The translations under genes were made by a program, and so were the position numbers. DNA of 40,594 nucleotides from Chromatiaceae bacterium (GTDB lineage Bacteria; Pseudomonadota; Gammaproteobacteria; Chromatiales; Chromatiaceae). Under the pieces are notes generated by a model. The model was not told the origin of the DNA. It ran no database searches and was given only the letters and a program-made list of their open reading frames with translations. How positions within the stretch are numbered: the stretch's first letter is position 1; every line of letters starts with the position of its first letter. The stretch is taken from contig REDK01000122.1 in the NCBI GenBank assembly GCA_007693535.1, forward strand, positions 1 to 40,594, read 5' to 3'. Below are positions 25,001 through 33,290 of this stretch, piece after piece.

Positions 25001-25869
25001 TCGTGCTGGCCGATGATGGCTTTGCGGCGATCGGCGAGGCCCTGGAGCAGGGGCGGCGCAGCGACGACAACCTCAAGAAGGCGGTGCGCTTCCTGTTGCC
25101 GCTGCACGGGGCGATCGCCTGGTTGCTGACGCTGGTGCTGCTGTTTGGGTTGCCGTTGCCACTGACCCCGGCGCAGGTGCTCTGGTTGACCCTGGTGACC
25201 GGGCCGTTGCTAGCACTGGCCCTGATCCTCGAGCCGGCCGAGCCGGGGCTGATGCAGCGGCCTCCGCGCCGGCCCGGGGCGCCGGTGTTCGGGGGCTATC
25301 TGCCCTGGCGGATCGCGATCCTGTCGCTGCTGATCGGCAGCGTCGTGGTGGCGGTATTTCTCTGGTACGAGCAGGGTCAGGGCTACGCCCTGAGCCAGGC
25401 GCAAACCCTGGTCGTCACCCTGCTGGTACTGCTGCAGATCGGCTTTCTGCTCAGCAACCGGCGTCTCGGTGGCAGTGCGCTGGCACCGCGACATTGGTTC
25501 GGTCACCCGACGCTGTTCTGGCTGCTGGCCGGTGTGCTGTTGCTGCAGGTTGGTTTTGTGTATGCCCCCTGGATGCGGGGCTGGTTCCAGAGTGCCGCCC
25601 TGGCGCCACGGGACTGGTTGCTACCGCTGGGGCTGGGCCTGGCGCTCTGGCTGCTGGTGGAATTGGAGAAGGCGCTGGTGCGGTTCGTCGCTCGCCGAAG
25701 CGAGGCGCGGCGGGCGCGGGCCGCGGCAGCGGCGCAACTGGCGTCCCTGGTGCCGTTGCAAGAGGTCATCACCGATCCAGCCGCTGCTCCAGACACCGAC
25801 CCAGCGGCAGACCCGGCAGCGCCGGCTGCTGTGACCGGGGATGCTGTTGACGTGGAGGCGCCGCGCTAA
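22099..25869 (+). CDS. DUF599-like membrane domain fused to a P-type ATPase
   Basis: 1256-residue inner-membrane protein. Residues 1 to about 215 carry a DUF599-like domain (WVEAVRAANEGLLGVQTMRN, FFHFILALRYYNHAAFLIK, YHRGTRVYIILTPFLLWLLGPDWF). After a Gly/Asp linker, from about 270, comes a P-type ATPase of the P2 (Ca2+/cation) outline: SGE (424-426, usually TGE), phosphorylation site DKTGTLTQNQM (D584), KGAPDRLL, MTGDEAGTAVAIADDLGI and TGDGYGD (935-941). Key transport residues differ: the TM4 PEGL is P-T-M-L (541-544), the TM6 NLVTD is TLVTG, and GDGxND is GDGYGD. The cation site of ordinary P2 pumps is therefore missing, and substrate or function is uncertain. ATG 22099 follows GGTGGAA. A DUF3301 gene follows after 34 bases. 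Confidence 0.85.
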   Translation: MPDLFARPALAWTTEVLALVLLSLYHLRLYWIYRHDPERTMRGHTNRLRHLWVEAVRAANEGLLGVQTMRNWMTGATVFASTAVVIGISALGLAVGGGDLGALSHLLSVAPPESGWWRLKVLIIAAVVFSAFFHFILALRYYNHAAFLIKLPDAQLAPAPVAAVAATLNRANGHYHRGTRVYIILTPFLLWLLGPDWFFGGMLIVLALLYRFDYRRPVDQDDLGTGDSSSAGDNLPAGDLPRGQEPGTDTVVGPAPLACAHPHALLAEDVLTLLGSRREGLSAEVAAQRLAAVGLNRPPTTATPGLLRQFWGQLITPLIVLVVLGALFTAWNGQIGAALVLLLLALLALLMELGRQQFGALVLARIAARLAPRALVRRDGGWCEVAAVDLVPGDVLYLRSGDRVPADVRLLVADHLCIDESALSGEALSARKAVAPAEDEAGVGRHHSMAYAGTLITAGQGQGVVTATGAATMLARGPRLVAETEPFATPLTRQIERIGRVLAWLVPGLALVLFLFGWLAYGQDLTWALAAALGFALAATPTMLGVILALGLALGLRRLLARQVLVRRLNALEILSAVTVVCADKTGTLTQNQMTARCVVTPGARYTVAGIGYAPEGHLARDGEPLGRDAPDGQTNGLPKDLRALIEVMALCNDAELVPGPGHAWRVVGSPTEGALRTLALKADFAAAAYTRLAAIPFDPNAKLMAALVRTPGVAGAGAVAGGEGRRILVKGAPDRLLARCSTQRGADGEPQPLELAFWEAEILALSARGLRVLAAAARSVTADEVTGQQRPAGRVASMAPGDARPAAVRPALTMVDLDGELEFLGLVGLIDAPRLEAIPAVTRCRQAGIAVKLMTGDEAGTAVAIADDLGIIDADPDPATAVAAAASAVEIDAADDEQLRGIAAAYDCFARIRPEHRLRLVQALTAQGQVVAITGDGYGDVPALLRADLGIAMGRDGSDAAREAAQIVLADDGFAAIGEALEQGRRSDDNLKKAVRFLLPLHGAIAWLLTLVLLFGLPLPLTPAQVLWLTLVTGPLLALALILEPAEPGLMQRPPRRPGAPVFGGYLPWRIAILSLLIGSVVVAVFLWYEQGQGYALSQAQTLVVTLLVLLQIGFLLSNRRLGGSALAPRHWFGHPTLFWLLAGVLLLQVGFVYAPWMRGWFQSAALAPRDWLLPLGLGLALWLLVELEKALVRFVARRSEARRARAAAAAQLASLVPLQEVITDPAAAPDTDPAADPAAPAAVTGDAVDVEAPR

Positions 25870-25903
25870 GGCGGCGGCGACGATTACGGGGGCGCCGGGC
25901 GTC

Positions 25904-26218
25904 ATGTCCAATCTGTTTGCGCTGTTGCTGCTGTTGCTGCTTGGCTGGTTCTGGCTTGACAGCCTGCGCGCCCGCGAGACGGCGCTGGTCCTTGCCCGGC
26001 GCGCCTGCGAAGCGCGCGACCTGCAGTTTTTGGATCAGGCGGTTGCGTTACGGCGCCTGGGAGTGCGCTGGACCGCCGCCGGCTTACGGTTACGGCGGGT
26101 CTATCGCTTCGAGTTCAGCGAGGAGGGGCTGGTCCGGCGCACAGGCTATCTGGTGCTAGTCGGCTTGCGCCTGACCGAGTTGAGCCTGGGCCTGCCGGCG
26201 GCGGCCGCGGATGCCTAA
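25904..26218 (+). CDS. DUF3301 family protein
   Basis: 104-residue protein with an N-terminal membrane segment (LFALLLLLLLGWFWLDSL) followed by a small soluble domain, ARETALVLARRACEARDLQFLDQAVALRRLGVRW...YRFEFSEEG. This matches DUF3301, a short gammaproteobacterial family of unknown function. The start is the ATG at 25904, because the longer frame overlaps the fusion gene and lacks family character. It lies 34 bases after the P-type ATPase gene and is probably co-transcribed. It ends 57 bases before the convergent sspB. Confidence 0.85.
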   Translation: MSNLFALLLLLLLGWFWLDSLRARETALVLARRACEARDLQFLDQAVALRRLGVRWTAAGLRLRRVYRFEFSEEGLVRRTGYLVLVGLRLTELSLGLPAAAADA

Positions 26219-26275
26219 GCCCGGGGCCGGCAGGCCGGTTGCTGCTGACCAGCCGACGGACACGGCCCTGCGCTG

Positions 26276-26683
26276 TTATTTGACCACCCGCAAGGAGGGC
26301 CGCTTGGGCTTGGCCTCGGTGGAATCGGAGGGCTCGGAGTCGGTTGGCACGGTCTGGTCCTCGGCAGCGCCAGGGTCCTCGTCCGGAAACAACATGCCGT
26401 GGCCGTTCTCGCGGGCATAGATGCCGAGCACGGCCCCGGGCGGGATCTCCACCTGATGGGCCACGCCGCCGAAGCGGGCGGAGAAGCGCACGGCATCGTT
26501 GCCGATGACCAGGCCATGTACCGCGCTTGGTGCAACATTCAGGACGATGCGCCCGTCATCGATATAGCTGCGGGGCACGAATACCCCGGGCGATTCGGCA
26601 TCCACCAACAGATGGGGGGTCATGCCATTGTCGAGAATCCAGTCGAACAGGGCGCGGATCAGGTAGGGTCGGTTTGAGGTCAT
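26276..26683 (-). CDS. sspB: ClpXP adaptor SspB
   Basis: Delivers ssrA-tagged proteins to the ClpXP protease. 135 residues: the substrate-binding domain (RPYLIRALFDWILDNGMTPHLLVDA, GRIVLNVAPSAV, FSARFGGVAHQVEIPPGAVLGIYARENGHGMLF) and a flexible acidic linker ending in the ClpX-binding motif RPSLRVVK at the C-terminus. It lies 168 bases downstream of sspA in the same direction, as in most gammaproteobacteria. Confidence 0.95.
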   Translation of the reverse strand: MTSNRPYLIRALFDWILDNGMTPHLLVDAESPGVFVPRSYIDDGRIVLNVAPSAVHGLVIGNDAVRFSARFGGVAHQVEIPPGAVLGIYARENGHGMLFPDEDPGAAEDQTVPTDSEPSDSTEAKPKRPSLRVVK

Positions 26684-26851
26684 GGCAGCGGCCTCGATGG
26701 ACAGATTGACTCGATACTGGCCGGGCGGCCGGTGCCGTTTGCACGCGGCGGGTAGCGTCAGCGAGGGCGCACCGTGAGGCGTGGTCCCAGCGCCGCGGCT
26801 GGCCCCGGCTGGCCCAGATGGCCTACGGACGATTCCCGAGACCGACCAGGC

Positions 26852-27457
26852 TCAGGTCAGGTCGGTGACCATCTCCCGTTCGGCCTCGGTCAGGCTAGCG
26901 CGGAACGAGGGCCACTCGAAGATGCGCGCTTGATACTCCCGGACCGCGCTGGCGGCGGGGGGCAGATCGATGCGCAGCACCGGCAGACGCCACAGCAATG
27001 GCGCGACAAAGCAGTCGACCAGCGAGAACTCGTCGTTCATGAAAAAGCGGTGCGCCTTGAAGATGGGGGCGGACTCGGCCAGGCTGTTGGTCAGTTCCTC
27101 GCGCGCCGGCCCCTGCTCCGCAGCTTCGCCATGGACGATGCGCCCCATCATCCGGTACCAGTCGCGGTCGATCCGGTACATGAACAGGCGGGCATTGGCT
27201 CGGGCCACCGGGTCTACCGGCAGCAGCGGCGGGTGCGGAAAGCGCTCGTCGAGATACTCCATGATGATCAGAGACTCGTAGAGTCGCAGCTCCCGATCAA
27301 CCAGGGTCGGGACCGCGCCATAGGGGTTGGCGTCGAGTACCTCCTGCGGCAGCGCCCGGGCATCGACGTCAACGATATCGACGTTGATGCGCTTTTCCGC
27401 CAGGACCATACGCACCCGGTGGCAAAAGGGACAAGTGGGATCGGAAAACAGGGTCAT
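26852..27457 (-). CDS. sspA: Stringent starvation protein A (SspA)
   Basis: GST-fold protein that binds RNA polymerase and adjusts transcription in stationary phase and stress. 201 residues from the ATG at 27457: a thioredoxin-like N-terminus (TLFSDPTCPFCHRVRMVLAEK, NPYGAVPTLVDRELRLYESLIIMEYLDERFPHPPLLP) and a helical C-terminal domain. The frame extends 173 codons further upstream, but that part is not family-like and is rejected. It lies upstream of sspB, and downstream of petABC across a 670-base gap and a terminator, preserving the common pet-ssp gene order. Confidence 0.93.
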   Translation of the reverse strand: MTLFSDPTCPFCHRVRMVLAEKRINVDIVDVDARALPQEVLDANPYGAVPTLVDRELRLYESLIIMEYLDERFPHPPLLPVDPVARANARLFMYRIDRDWYRMMGRIVHGEAAEQGPAREELTNSLAESAPIFKAHRFFMNDEFSLVDCFVAPLLWRLPVLRIDLPPAASAVREYQARIFEWPSFRASLTEAEREMVTDLT

Positions 27458-28120
27458 CGTCGATCGTCTGCTCGCGGCCACGGGATGGGGTTCCTCTGCG
27501 TGGCCGCAGACGGGGGACAAGCGCCCTTGGCCAACCGGATACAGCGGTAGGACAGGACGGGTGCTGCCTGCGTCTGGTGACATGCAGCGGCCCGGAGCCT
27601 GCCAGCCGGGCCGAGATGGCCCTGCTCGCCGAAGCGCTAAGCATACACCCAAATCCAGCCAATCCGGCGATCCTAGGGCATGTGCGGGCATTGTCGCCAA
27701 GACCGCCAGTGCGGCGCTGAGCGGGCGCGTCAGGCAACTGCGGTTTTCGTCAGGGGGTGCGCCGGGTACTTGTCCGGCCCGGGGCATGGCGGCCTGACTG
27801 CCCTGGGCGGGGCGCCGGGTGGCTATCAGATCGCCCCCCGGGTGGCGAGCCGGCTGTTGGAAGCGGTCCCGGGAGCCGCTCTGCCGCGCTGGCCGCCCCC
27901 GGACGCTCGCCCCAGTCATCGCCTCTGGCCGTTGCCTGAAGCGGTGACTGCTCGTGGCGGCAGCGGGCGGGGCCATGCTGGCCCGCTCTCGCCGGCCAGG
28001 CGGTCGGTATGGCCCCGATCTCCGCAGGCCCCTGGTTGCGGCCTGGTTTCAGGGCAACGCTGACGCATTGAGGGTTGCCTGCCGAGGGATGCCCGGTCAT
28101 GTTCAGCAGCGATCGGCCAC
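27458..28120. other. Long spacer between petC and sspA
   Basis: About 663 GC-rich bases with no recognisable gene. Plus- and minus-strand open frames (for example 27680-28063 plus) are Arg/Pro/Gly-rich and lack family features. The sspA promoter must lie near 27460-27660; the AT-richer patch around 27635-27655 is the likeliest place. In many relatives sspA follows petC closely, so the spacer is longer than usual. Confidence 0.4.
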
Positions 28121-28159
28121 TAAAAACAGAGGCCCCGCGGGACGCGCTCCCGCGGGGCC
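28121..28159 (-). terminator. Intrinsic terminator of the petABC operon
   Basis: On the minus strand, a perfect 12-base stem (GGCCCCGCGGGA / TCCCGCGGGGCC, bases 28131-28159) with a 5-base loop is followed by TCTGTTTTTA, a good U-tract. It lies 27 bases past the petC stop. This is the clearest terminator in the window. Confidence 0.92.
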
Positions 28160-28185
28160 AGGATGGCCAATCAATCAGCGTCTCC

Positions 28186-28935
28186 TCAGTGGACGTCCTT
28201 CCAGAATTCCTTTTTCATCGCATACGCGATCAGGAACAACAGACCGAGGAACAACAGCACATACAGGCCGAGGCTCTGGCGCTGCAGCTTGCTTGGCTCG
28301 CCGACATAGGTCAGGAAGTTGGTGATGTCGCGCACCATCCGATCGTATTCCTTGACGGTGAGCTGGCCTGGCTCCACCAGCTTGACCCCGACCACGTGGG
28401 CCGGGTCCACCGCGCCACCGTGGCCGCCTTCATGGCCACTGGCCATCACCGGTATCTGTTCCCCCTGCAGCGGGGCCAGCGCGTGCGGCATGCCGACTTG
28501 CGGGAAGACCAGATTGTTGACGCCATAGGGGCGAGAGTCGTCTGTGTAATATGACTTTAGGTAGGTATAGACCCAGTTCGGACTGCGCCAGCGGGTGACC
28601 AGCGTGAGATCCGGGATCTGGGTGCCGAACCACTTCTCGCCGTCCTCCGGGCGCAGGGCATTGGTCATCAGGTCGCCCGGCTTGGCGTCGCCAAAGATGA
28701 GGTTCTCCCGCAGCTCGTCGTCGGGGATGCCCAGATCGTTGGCGACACGGTTGTAGCGCACGTACTGCAGCGAGTGGCAGCCCATGCAATAGTTGACGAA
28801 GTAGCGGGCGCCCCGCTGCAGCGATGACTTGTCCTTGAGATCGACCCGCGCGTTCTCTAGGGAGACATGTCCGCCAGAACCGAAGGCCGTCAGCGGCGAC
28901 AACAGCAGTGCCAGCAGGATAATGGCAATTCTCAT
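28186..28935 (-). CDS. petC: Cytochrome c1 of the bc1 complex
   Basis: Membrane-anchored c-type cytochrome taking electrons from the Rieske protein and passing them to soluble cytochromes. 249 residues: signal peptide (IAIILLALLLSPLTAFGSG), heme site CMGCH (50-54), the c1 motif PDLTLVTRWRSPNWVYTYLKSYYTDDSRP, VFPQVGMPHALAPLQG (probably carrying the Met ligand), and a C-terminal anchor (LGLYVLLFLGLLFLIAYAMKKEFWKDVH). The ATG overlaps the petB stop by 4 bases, so the genes are coupled. A strong terminator follows. Confidence 0.96.
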   Translation of the reverse strand: MRIAIILLALLLSPLTAFGSGGHVSLENARVDLKDKSSLQRGARYFVNYCMGCHSLQYVRYNRVANDLGIPDDELRENLIFGDAKPGDLMTNALRPEDGEKWFGTQIPDLTLVTRWRSPNWVYTYLKSYYTDDSRPYGVNNLVFPQVGMPHALAPLQGEQIPVMASGHEGGHGGAVDPAHVVGVKLVEPGQLTVKEYDRMVRDITNFLTYVGEPSKLQRQSLGLYVLLFLGLLFLIAYAMKKEFWKDVH

Positions 28936-30191
28936 TCGGGCACCCTCTCCGGGACGGGCTTGGTCTTTTCGAGCTTGGTGTAGATCGGCATCAGTAGGAA
29001 GAAGGCGAAGTACACGACCGTGAAGATCTGCGCCAGCAGGGTATACAGGTCGGATGATGGCATCAGACCGATATAGGCGAGTACCACGAAGGAGACACCG
29101 AAGCCGCCCAGGAACACCTTGGATAGCAAGCCCTTGTAGCGGATGGAGCGTACTGGGCTGCGGTCCAGCCAGGGTAGCAGGAACATGATCAGGATGGCCG
29201 CAAACATCACCACTACGCCGGGGAACTGGGAGCCGCCAATGGGCGGGACCGCGCGCAACATGGCGTAGTAAGGAGTGAAATACCAGACCGGGGCGATGTG
29301 CTCGGGGGTCTTCAGCGGGTCGGCCGGCTGGAAGTTCGGCGCCTCTAGGAATAGCCCGCCAAAGTCCGGGGCATAAAACACCACCAGCGAGAAGATAGCC
29401 AGGAACACCACCACGCCGACGGTATCCTTGACCGTGTAGTAAGGATGGAACGGGATGCCATCGGCTGGGGCCTTGTTGCTCCAGCGGTTGCCCTTCGGGC
29501 CGGCCTTGATCTCGATACCATCGGGGTTAGTCGATCCGACCCGGTGCAGGGCGACGATGTGCAGGAAAACCAACCCTGCGAGCAGAAACGGCAGCAGGAA
29601 GTGGAAGGCGTAGAAGCGGTTCAGAGTGGCGTCGGAGATGACATAGTCACCGCGCACCCACACCGAGAGATCCTCGCCCACGCCTGGTACCGCAGCGAAC
29701 AGGTTTACGATGACCTGGGCACCCCAGTAGGACATTTGTCCCCACGGCAGCAGGTAGCCAAAGAAGGCGGTGGCCATCATTGCCAGGTACATGACAACGC
29801 CGATGATCCACAACAATTCGCGGGGTTTCTTGTAGGAGCCCCACATCAAGCCGCGGAACATGTGCATGTAGATCAGAATGAAGAAGAAAGAGGCGCCGGT
29901 GGAGTGGATATAGCGCAGCAGCCAGCCCCATTCCACGTCCCGCATAATGTATTCCACCGAGGCGAAGGCGTCAGTGGCGGAGGGTTTGTACGACATGGCT
30001 AGCCAGATGCCGCTCAGGATCTGGATCACTAGCACTACTAGGGCCAGGGAGCCGAAGATGGACCAGAAGCCCATGTTTTTCGGCGCGTAGTAATCGGCAA
30101 AGTGCTCGTTCCACACCCGCACGACCGGAAAGCGCTTGTCGACCCAGCCGAGGAAGCCCCGCGGGGTCGGTTCTGCAGTATCTAGGCTCAT
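28932..30191 (-). CDS. petB: Cytochrome b of the bc1 complex
   Basis: Core subunit with the two b hemes and both quinone sites. 419 residues, eight transmembrane helices. Heme-ligand helices are visible in WLLRYIHSTGASFFFILIYMHMFRG and YAFHFLLPFLLAGLVFLHIVALHRVG; the Qo-site motif PEW of most species appears here as PVWYFTPYYAMLRAVP. GYLLPWGQMSYWGAQVI is the cd1 region. It overlaps petA by one base and petC by four, so the three genes form one operon. In a phototroph this complex drives cyclic electron flow. Confidence 0.96.
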   Translation of the reverse strand: MSLDTAEPTPRGFLGWVDKRFPVVRVWNEHFADYYAPKNMGFWSIFGSLALVVLVIQILSGIWLAMSYKPSATDAFASVEYIMRDVEWGWLLRYIHSTGASFFFILIYMHMFRGLMWGSYKKPRELLWIIGVVMYLAMMATAFFGYLLPWGQMSYWGAQVIVNLFAAVPGVGEDLSVWVRGDYVISDATLNRFYAFHFLLPFLLAGLVFLHIVALHRVGSTNPDGIEIKAGPKGNRWSNKAPADGIPFHPYYTVKDTVGVVVFLAIFSLVVFYAPDFGGLFLEAPNFQPADPLKTPEHIAPVWYFTPYYAMLRAVPPIGGSQFPGVVVMFAAILIMFLLPWLDRSPVRSIRYKGLLSKVFLGGFGVSFVVLAYIGLMPSSDLYTLLAQIFTVVYFAFFLLMPIYTKLEKTKPVPERVPE

Positions 30192-30784
30192 CAGGCGGCT
30201 CCTTCATCCTGACCGATCAGGATGGTCGTCTCGTTACGGTAGGTATGCTTCGGTATCACCAGATTGGATGGTGCCGGAACCCCCTTGAAGACGCGACCGG
30301 CGAGATCGAACTTCGAACCGTGACAGGGGCAGAACCAACCGCCCTTCCATTCCGAGCCCAGGTCATCCGGCGCCACTTCCGGCCGGTAGGTGGGAGAACA
30401 GCCGAGATGAGTACAGATACCAATAGCTACGAAGTAGGTCGGGTTGATCGACCGCGTTGCGTTCTGACAGTACTCGGGTTGTTGTTGTACGGTGGATTCC
30501 GGATCGACGAGTCTTTGTTCGAGTGTCGGCAGTGCCGCCAGCATCTCCGGGGTGCGATGCACCACCCAGATCGGTTGCCCGCGCCATTTGACGCGTAACA
30601 ATGCGCCCGGTTCCAGCTTGCTGATGTCTGCCTCCACCGGTGCTCCGGCGGCCCGCGCCTTGGCGCTGGGGTTCATTGAGGCGACGAAGGGAACGGCCGC
30701 AAAGCCGGCACCGATCGCTGCCACCACGCTGGTGGTAGCCACGAGTACCCGTCTGCGGAACTTGTTCACACCTTGTGCATTCAT
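30191..30784 (-). CDS. petA: Rieske iron-sulfur protein of the bc1 complex
   Basis: Carries electrons from quinol to cytochrome c1. 197 residues: an N-terminal KFRRRVLVATTSVVAAIGAGFAAVPFV is a Tat-like signal/anchor; the [2Fe-2S] cluster ligands lie in CTHLGC and CPCHGS, with the usual GGWFCPCHGSKFDLAGRVFKG context. First gene of petABC; its stop overlaps the petB start by one base. An AT-rich region (GATATTCTAATG, minus strand, around 30870) about 85 bases upstream is a plausible -10 region. Confidence 0.96.
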   Translation of the reverse strand: MNAQGVNKFRRRVLVATTSVVAAIGAGFAAVPFVASMNPSAKARAAGAPVEADISKLEPGALLRVKWRGQPIWVVHRTPEMLAALPTLEQRLVDPESTVQQQPEYCQNATRSINPTYFVAIGICTHLGCSPTYRPEVAPDDLGSEWKGGWFCPCHGSKFDLAGRVFKGVPAPSNLVIPKHTYRNETTILIGQDEGAA

Positions 30785-31300
30785 TAGCTTGATCGACCCC
30801 CGCTAGGCTCGATGAACGACCTCCCGAGCGACGAGATGGCCGAACAGTGAGAGAGGAACATTAGAATATCGCGATGCGCTATACAGCCGACCGGGCATTG
30901 TCCACGAAGCCCCGGCACCAGGTCAAGGAAGGCCCCGGGCAGAGCTTGCGGCGCGGGGTCGGGCGCTGCTCCGCGCCGTCGATTCAACGGCAGCGCGGGC
31001 CAGGTGGCGACGACATAGGTCAACCAAAGCGGAATTTGTCGTTGTCGCGCACCCGGCACCGGCCCGCTGGGTGGACAGCGGCAACCGCGTAATGGTTCGC
31101 GCAGGCAGGTCTCGCGCAGGGCTGGGCTGGCGGTTGCGGGGGCCGGGTGGGGGGATCGCCGGGCCGGCTGCCCGGGCATGCTCAATCGCGTTTAACCACT
31201 TGAAAAGTATTGGAGAACTGCAGCCGCAGTGGCGGGCTCGCTACTGTTCGACGACAGGCTGGCTGATCAATCAGCCACGCTCCGGGGCCGACTGGCGAGG
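30785..31300. other. Spacer with the pet promoter, no gene recognised
   Basis: About 516 bases between the Nif3-like gene stop and petA start. An AT-rich patch near 30865-30890 is the likely petA promoter. Other open frames are GC-rich shadows. A short inverted repeat (TGGCTGAT/ATCAGCCA) lies at 31260-31277, just after the Nif3 gene. Confidence 0.45.
31260..31277 (-). terminator. Inverted repeat after the Nif3-like gene
   Basis: Arms TGGCTGAT and ATCAGCCA with a 2-base loop, 23 bases past the Nif3-like gene stop on the minus strand. No T-run follows, so it is only a possible terminator. Confidence 0.35.
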
Positions 31301-32077
31301 TCAGGCCGGATTGTCGATGTCGATGAATCGGTGCGTCAGGCCGAACTGGGTCGCCAGCATCGCGCCGAGTGCCTGTATGCCATAGCGTTCGGTGGCGTGA
31401 TGACCAGCACCCAGGTAGTCGATGCTCAATTCCCGGGCCAGATGCACAGTCGATTCCGAGACCTCGCCACTCAGATAGAGATCGGCGCCGGCTGCCGCGG
31501 CGGCTTCGATATAGCCTTGGGCAGCGCCGGTGCACCAGGCAATGCGTTGAACCGGGCGCGCGTGCGCGGCGATGTGCAGCGGGGTCCGCCCGAGCGCCGC
31601 GGCGACCGCCGTGGCGACCGCACTGCCAGCACACGGGGTCGGCAGCCGGCCGATCCAGATCGGTATGCTGGTCTTGGCGCCGGTGTCGGCCAGGGGGCGC
31701 GCTTCGCTGATCCCGAGCCGCTCGGCCAGGCAGCGGTTGTTGCCCAACTCGGGATGGGCGTCCAGGGGTAGATGGTAGGCCAGCAGGCTCATCCCCTCTG
31801 TGATCAGAGCGCGAACCCGTCGGCCCTTGGGGCCGATCAGGCAGGGTTCGTCGCCCTTCCAGAAGATGCCGTGATGAACCAGCAGGGCATCGGCACCGGC
31901 GCTGCCGGCGGCTGCAATCAGGTCCAGGCTGGCGGTGACCCCGGTCACCAGCAAGCGGATCGGGCGGTTACCTTCGACCTGCAGGCCGTTGGGACAGTAG
32001 TCGGTGAAGTCCGCCACCGCGAGCAGGGCGTCGCAGTGGTGGGCCAGCTCGATGGCGGTGGTCGCGGCAGCGGTCAT
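31301..32077 (-). CDS. Nif3-like dinuclear metal center protein (YbgI family)
   Basis: 258-residue member of the Nif3/YbgI family, proteins that form hexamers with a two-metal site; the biochemical role is not firmly known (the GTP cyclohydrolase 1 type 2 name is by family). Motifs: CPNGLQVEG (early), LLVHHGIFWKGDE (His pair of the metal site), YHLPLDAHPELGNN and the late GAGHHATERYGIQALG (His/Glu ligands). Its ATG overlaps the preceding fic gene stop by 4 bases (ATGA at 32074-32077). In many gammaproteobacteria a nif3 gene sits near petABC, as here. Confidence 0.93.
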   Translation of the reverse strand: MTAAATTAIELAHHCDALLAVADFTDYCPNGLQVEGNRPIRLLVTGVTASLDLIAAAGSAGADALLVHHGIFWKGDEPCLIGPKGRRVRALITEGMSLLAYHLPLDAHPELGNNRCLAERLGISEARPLADTGAKTSIPIWIGRLPTPCAGSAVATAVAAALGRTPLHIAAHARPVQRIAWCTGAAQGYIEAAAAAGADLYLSGEVSESTVHLARELSIDYLGAGHHATERYGIQALGAMLATQFGLTHRFIDIDNPA

Positions 32078-32885
32078 CTTGGCTCTGTTGGGTGGCTCGG
32101 GGCGGGCGGCTCGCCGGCGCTGTCGGTTGCCACAGCGGGAAACAATTCGTCGAGGCTGGCCTCCAGCCGCCGCTGCCAGATCCGCATCAGCGGCTGCCAG
32201 TGCAGGCGGTCGGCGGCACGCAGGGCGGCCAGATAGTCCGGCAGCGCAGCGCGCTCCGGCACCAGGGTGAGTGCCGGCAAGTCCAGCCGGCGCAGCAGCA
32301 GGCGCAGGAACAGACGGGTGGTGCGGCCGTTGAGATCAGGAAAGGGATGAATCGATAGGATGCGGCCCTCGGCAAAGGCGAGCAACTCTAGCAGCAGGTC
32401 GCTGCCGCTGGTGCCAGCCCGCACGCAGCGGGCGTCGAGATCGCGGGCGAACGTCCGCACCAGGACCGGCACCTGATAGTAGGGTGGCGGCGTGTGCGTG
32501 CCGACGCGGACATCGTGGCGGCGCCAGCCGGTCTGCTCGGGCAGCAGCGCACCGCACAGGTCGTGCTGCAGGTCGTGGAGCAGCAGATCGTCGGCGGCGC
32601 GCTGATCGTAGTCTCCGGACTCGATTCGATACTCGACCTCGGCGGCGGCGCGGGCGAGATGCGGGGCCAGTTCCGCGTAGCTCAGGACCCCGAGTCCGGT
32701 GTGGACGTAGCGGGTGGACGCGCCCGTCGGGCGTGTGCCGACTGCAACGCCTGCAGGCTCACTGCCTCGCCTTCGAAGGCCATGCTCTGGGCGACGTTGC
32801 GTGGTATTCGTTGCCAGCGGATGCGGTGTTTCTCCGTCGCCGGCAGAGCGCGCCAGCGCTGGATTGCCTGTTGCCATTTCAGCAT
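32074..32885 (-). pseudogene. Fic family protein gene, apparent frameshift
   Basis: Two frames together make one Fic-type protein. From an ATG at 32885, one frame reads LKWQQAIQRWRALPATEKHRIRWQRIPRNVAQSMAFEGEAVSLQALQSAHARR, a typical N-terminus of a Fic subgroup, then ends at a TGA near 32682. The +1-shifted frame carries the rest: TRYVHTGLGVLSYAELAPHL and the Fic motif HPFPDLNGRTTR (near 32322-32352), ending at 32074. The join is around 32730-32750. Fic enzymes transfer AMP or related groups to proteins, and the His of HPF is catalytic. The motif has Leu where most have Gly. A longer single open frame from 32973 exists, but its first approximately 80 residues are low-complexity. The cause could be a real mutation or a sequencing error. 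Confidence 0.7.
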
Positions 32886-33290
32886 CGGTGGTGGTGGCCT
32901 CGGGTTTGGTGCTGGCCGCTGGCCGGGCCGCATGCGGGGTGAAGTTGCCGGGCTTGGGGGTGGGGTCGGTCATCGGTCGTTACGAGTCGAATGCCAGTGT
33001 CAGGACCCGTTGCGGACCTGCTGAGGCCAATGCGGCAACGCTGAGGTCAAACGCGTCGCAACTCCGGAAATGCCTGCAGTGCGGTGGCGATTGGGTTGGA
33101 GCGGTCTTTGAGGGTGATTGAGAAGCCACGCTGAGCATGGCTGGCGGTGCCTGCCTCCCCGTAAGTCTAGCACCGCCGCGCGGGTATCCGGGGCCGCGGT
33201 TCGGGGCGGGTCTGCGGACTTGCCTGCGACGACCGCGTCTGCGAGCGGGGACGCGACTGGCGGGCCGGTCGGGGTTATCCTATTGAAGAT
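32886..33290. other. Spacer with the rnpB promoter
   Basis: About 405 bases between the fic region and rnpB. The fic frame (to 32973) crosses its left part, but with low-complexity sequence. Just before rnpB, TTATCCTATTGAAG (about 33275-33288) is a plausible -10 region. Nothing else is recognised. Confidence 0.45.

Noticed and set aside
26852-27976. 374-residue version of SspA
   Set aside because: The first 173 residues are unlike any SspA; ATG 27457 gives the normal length.
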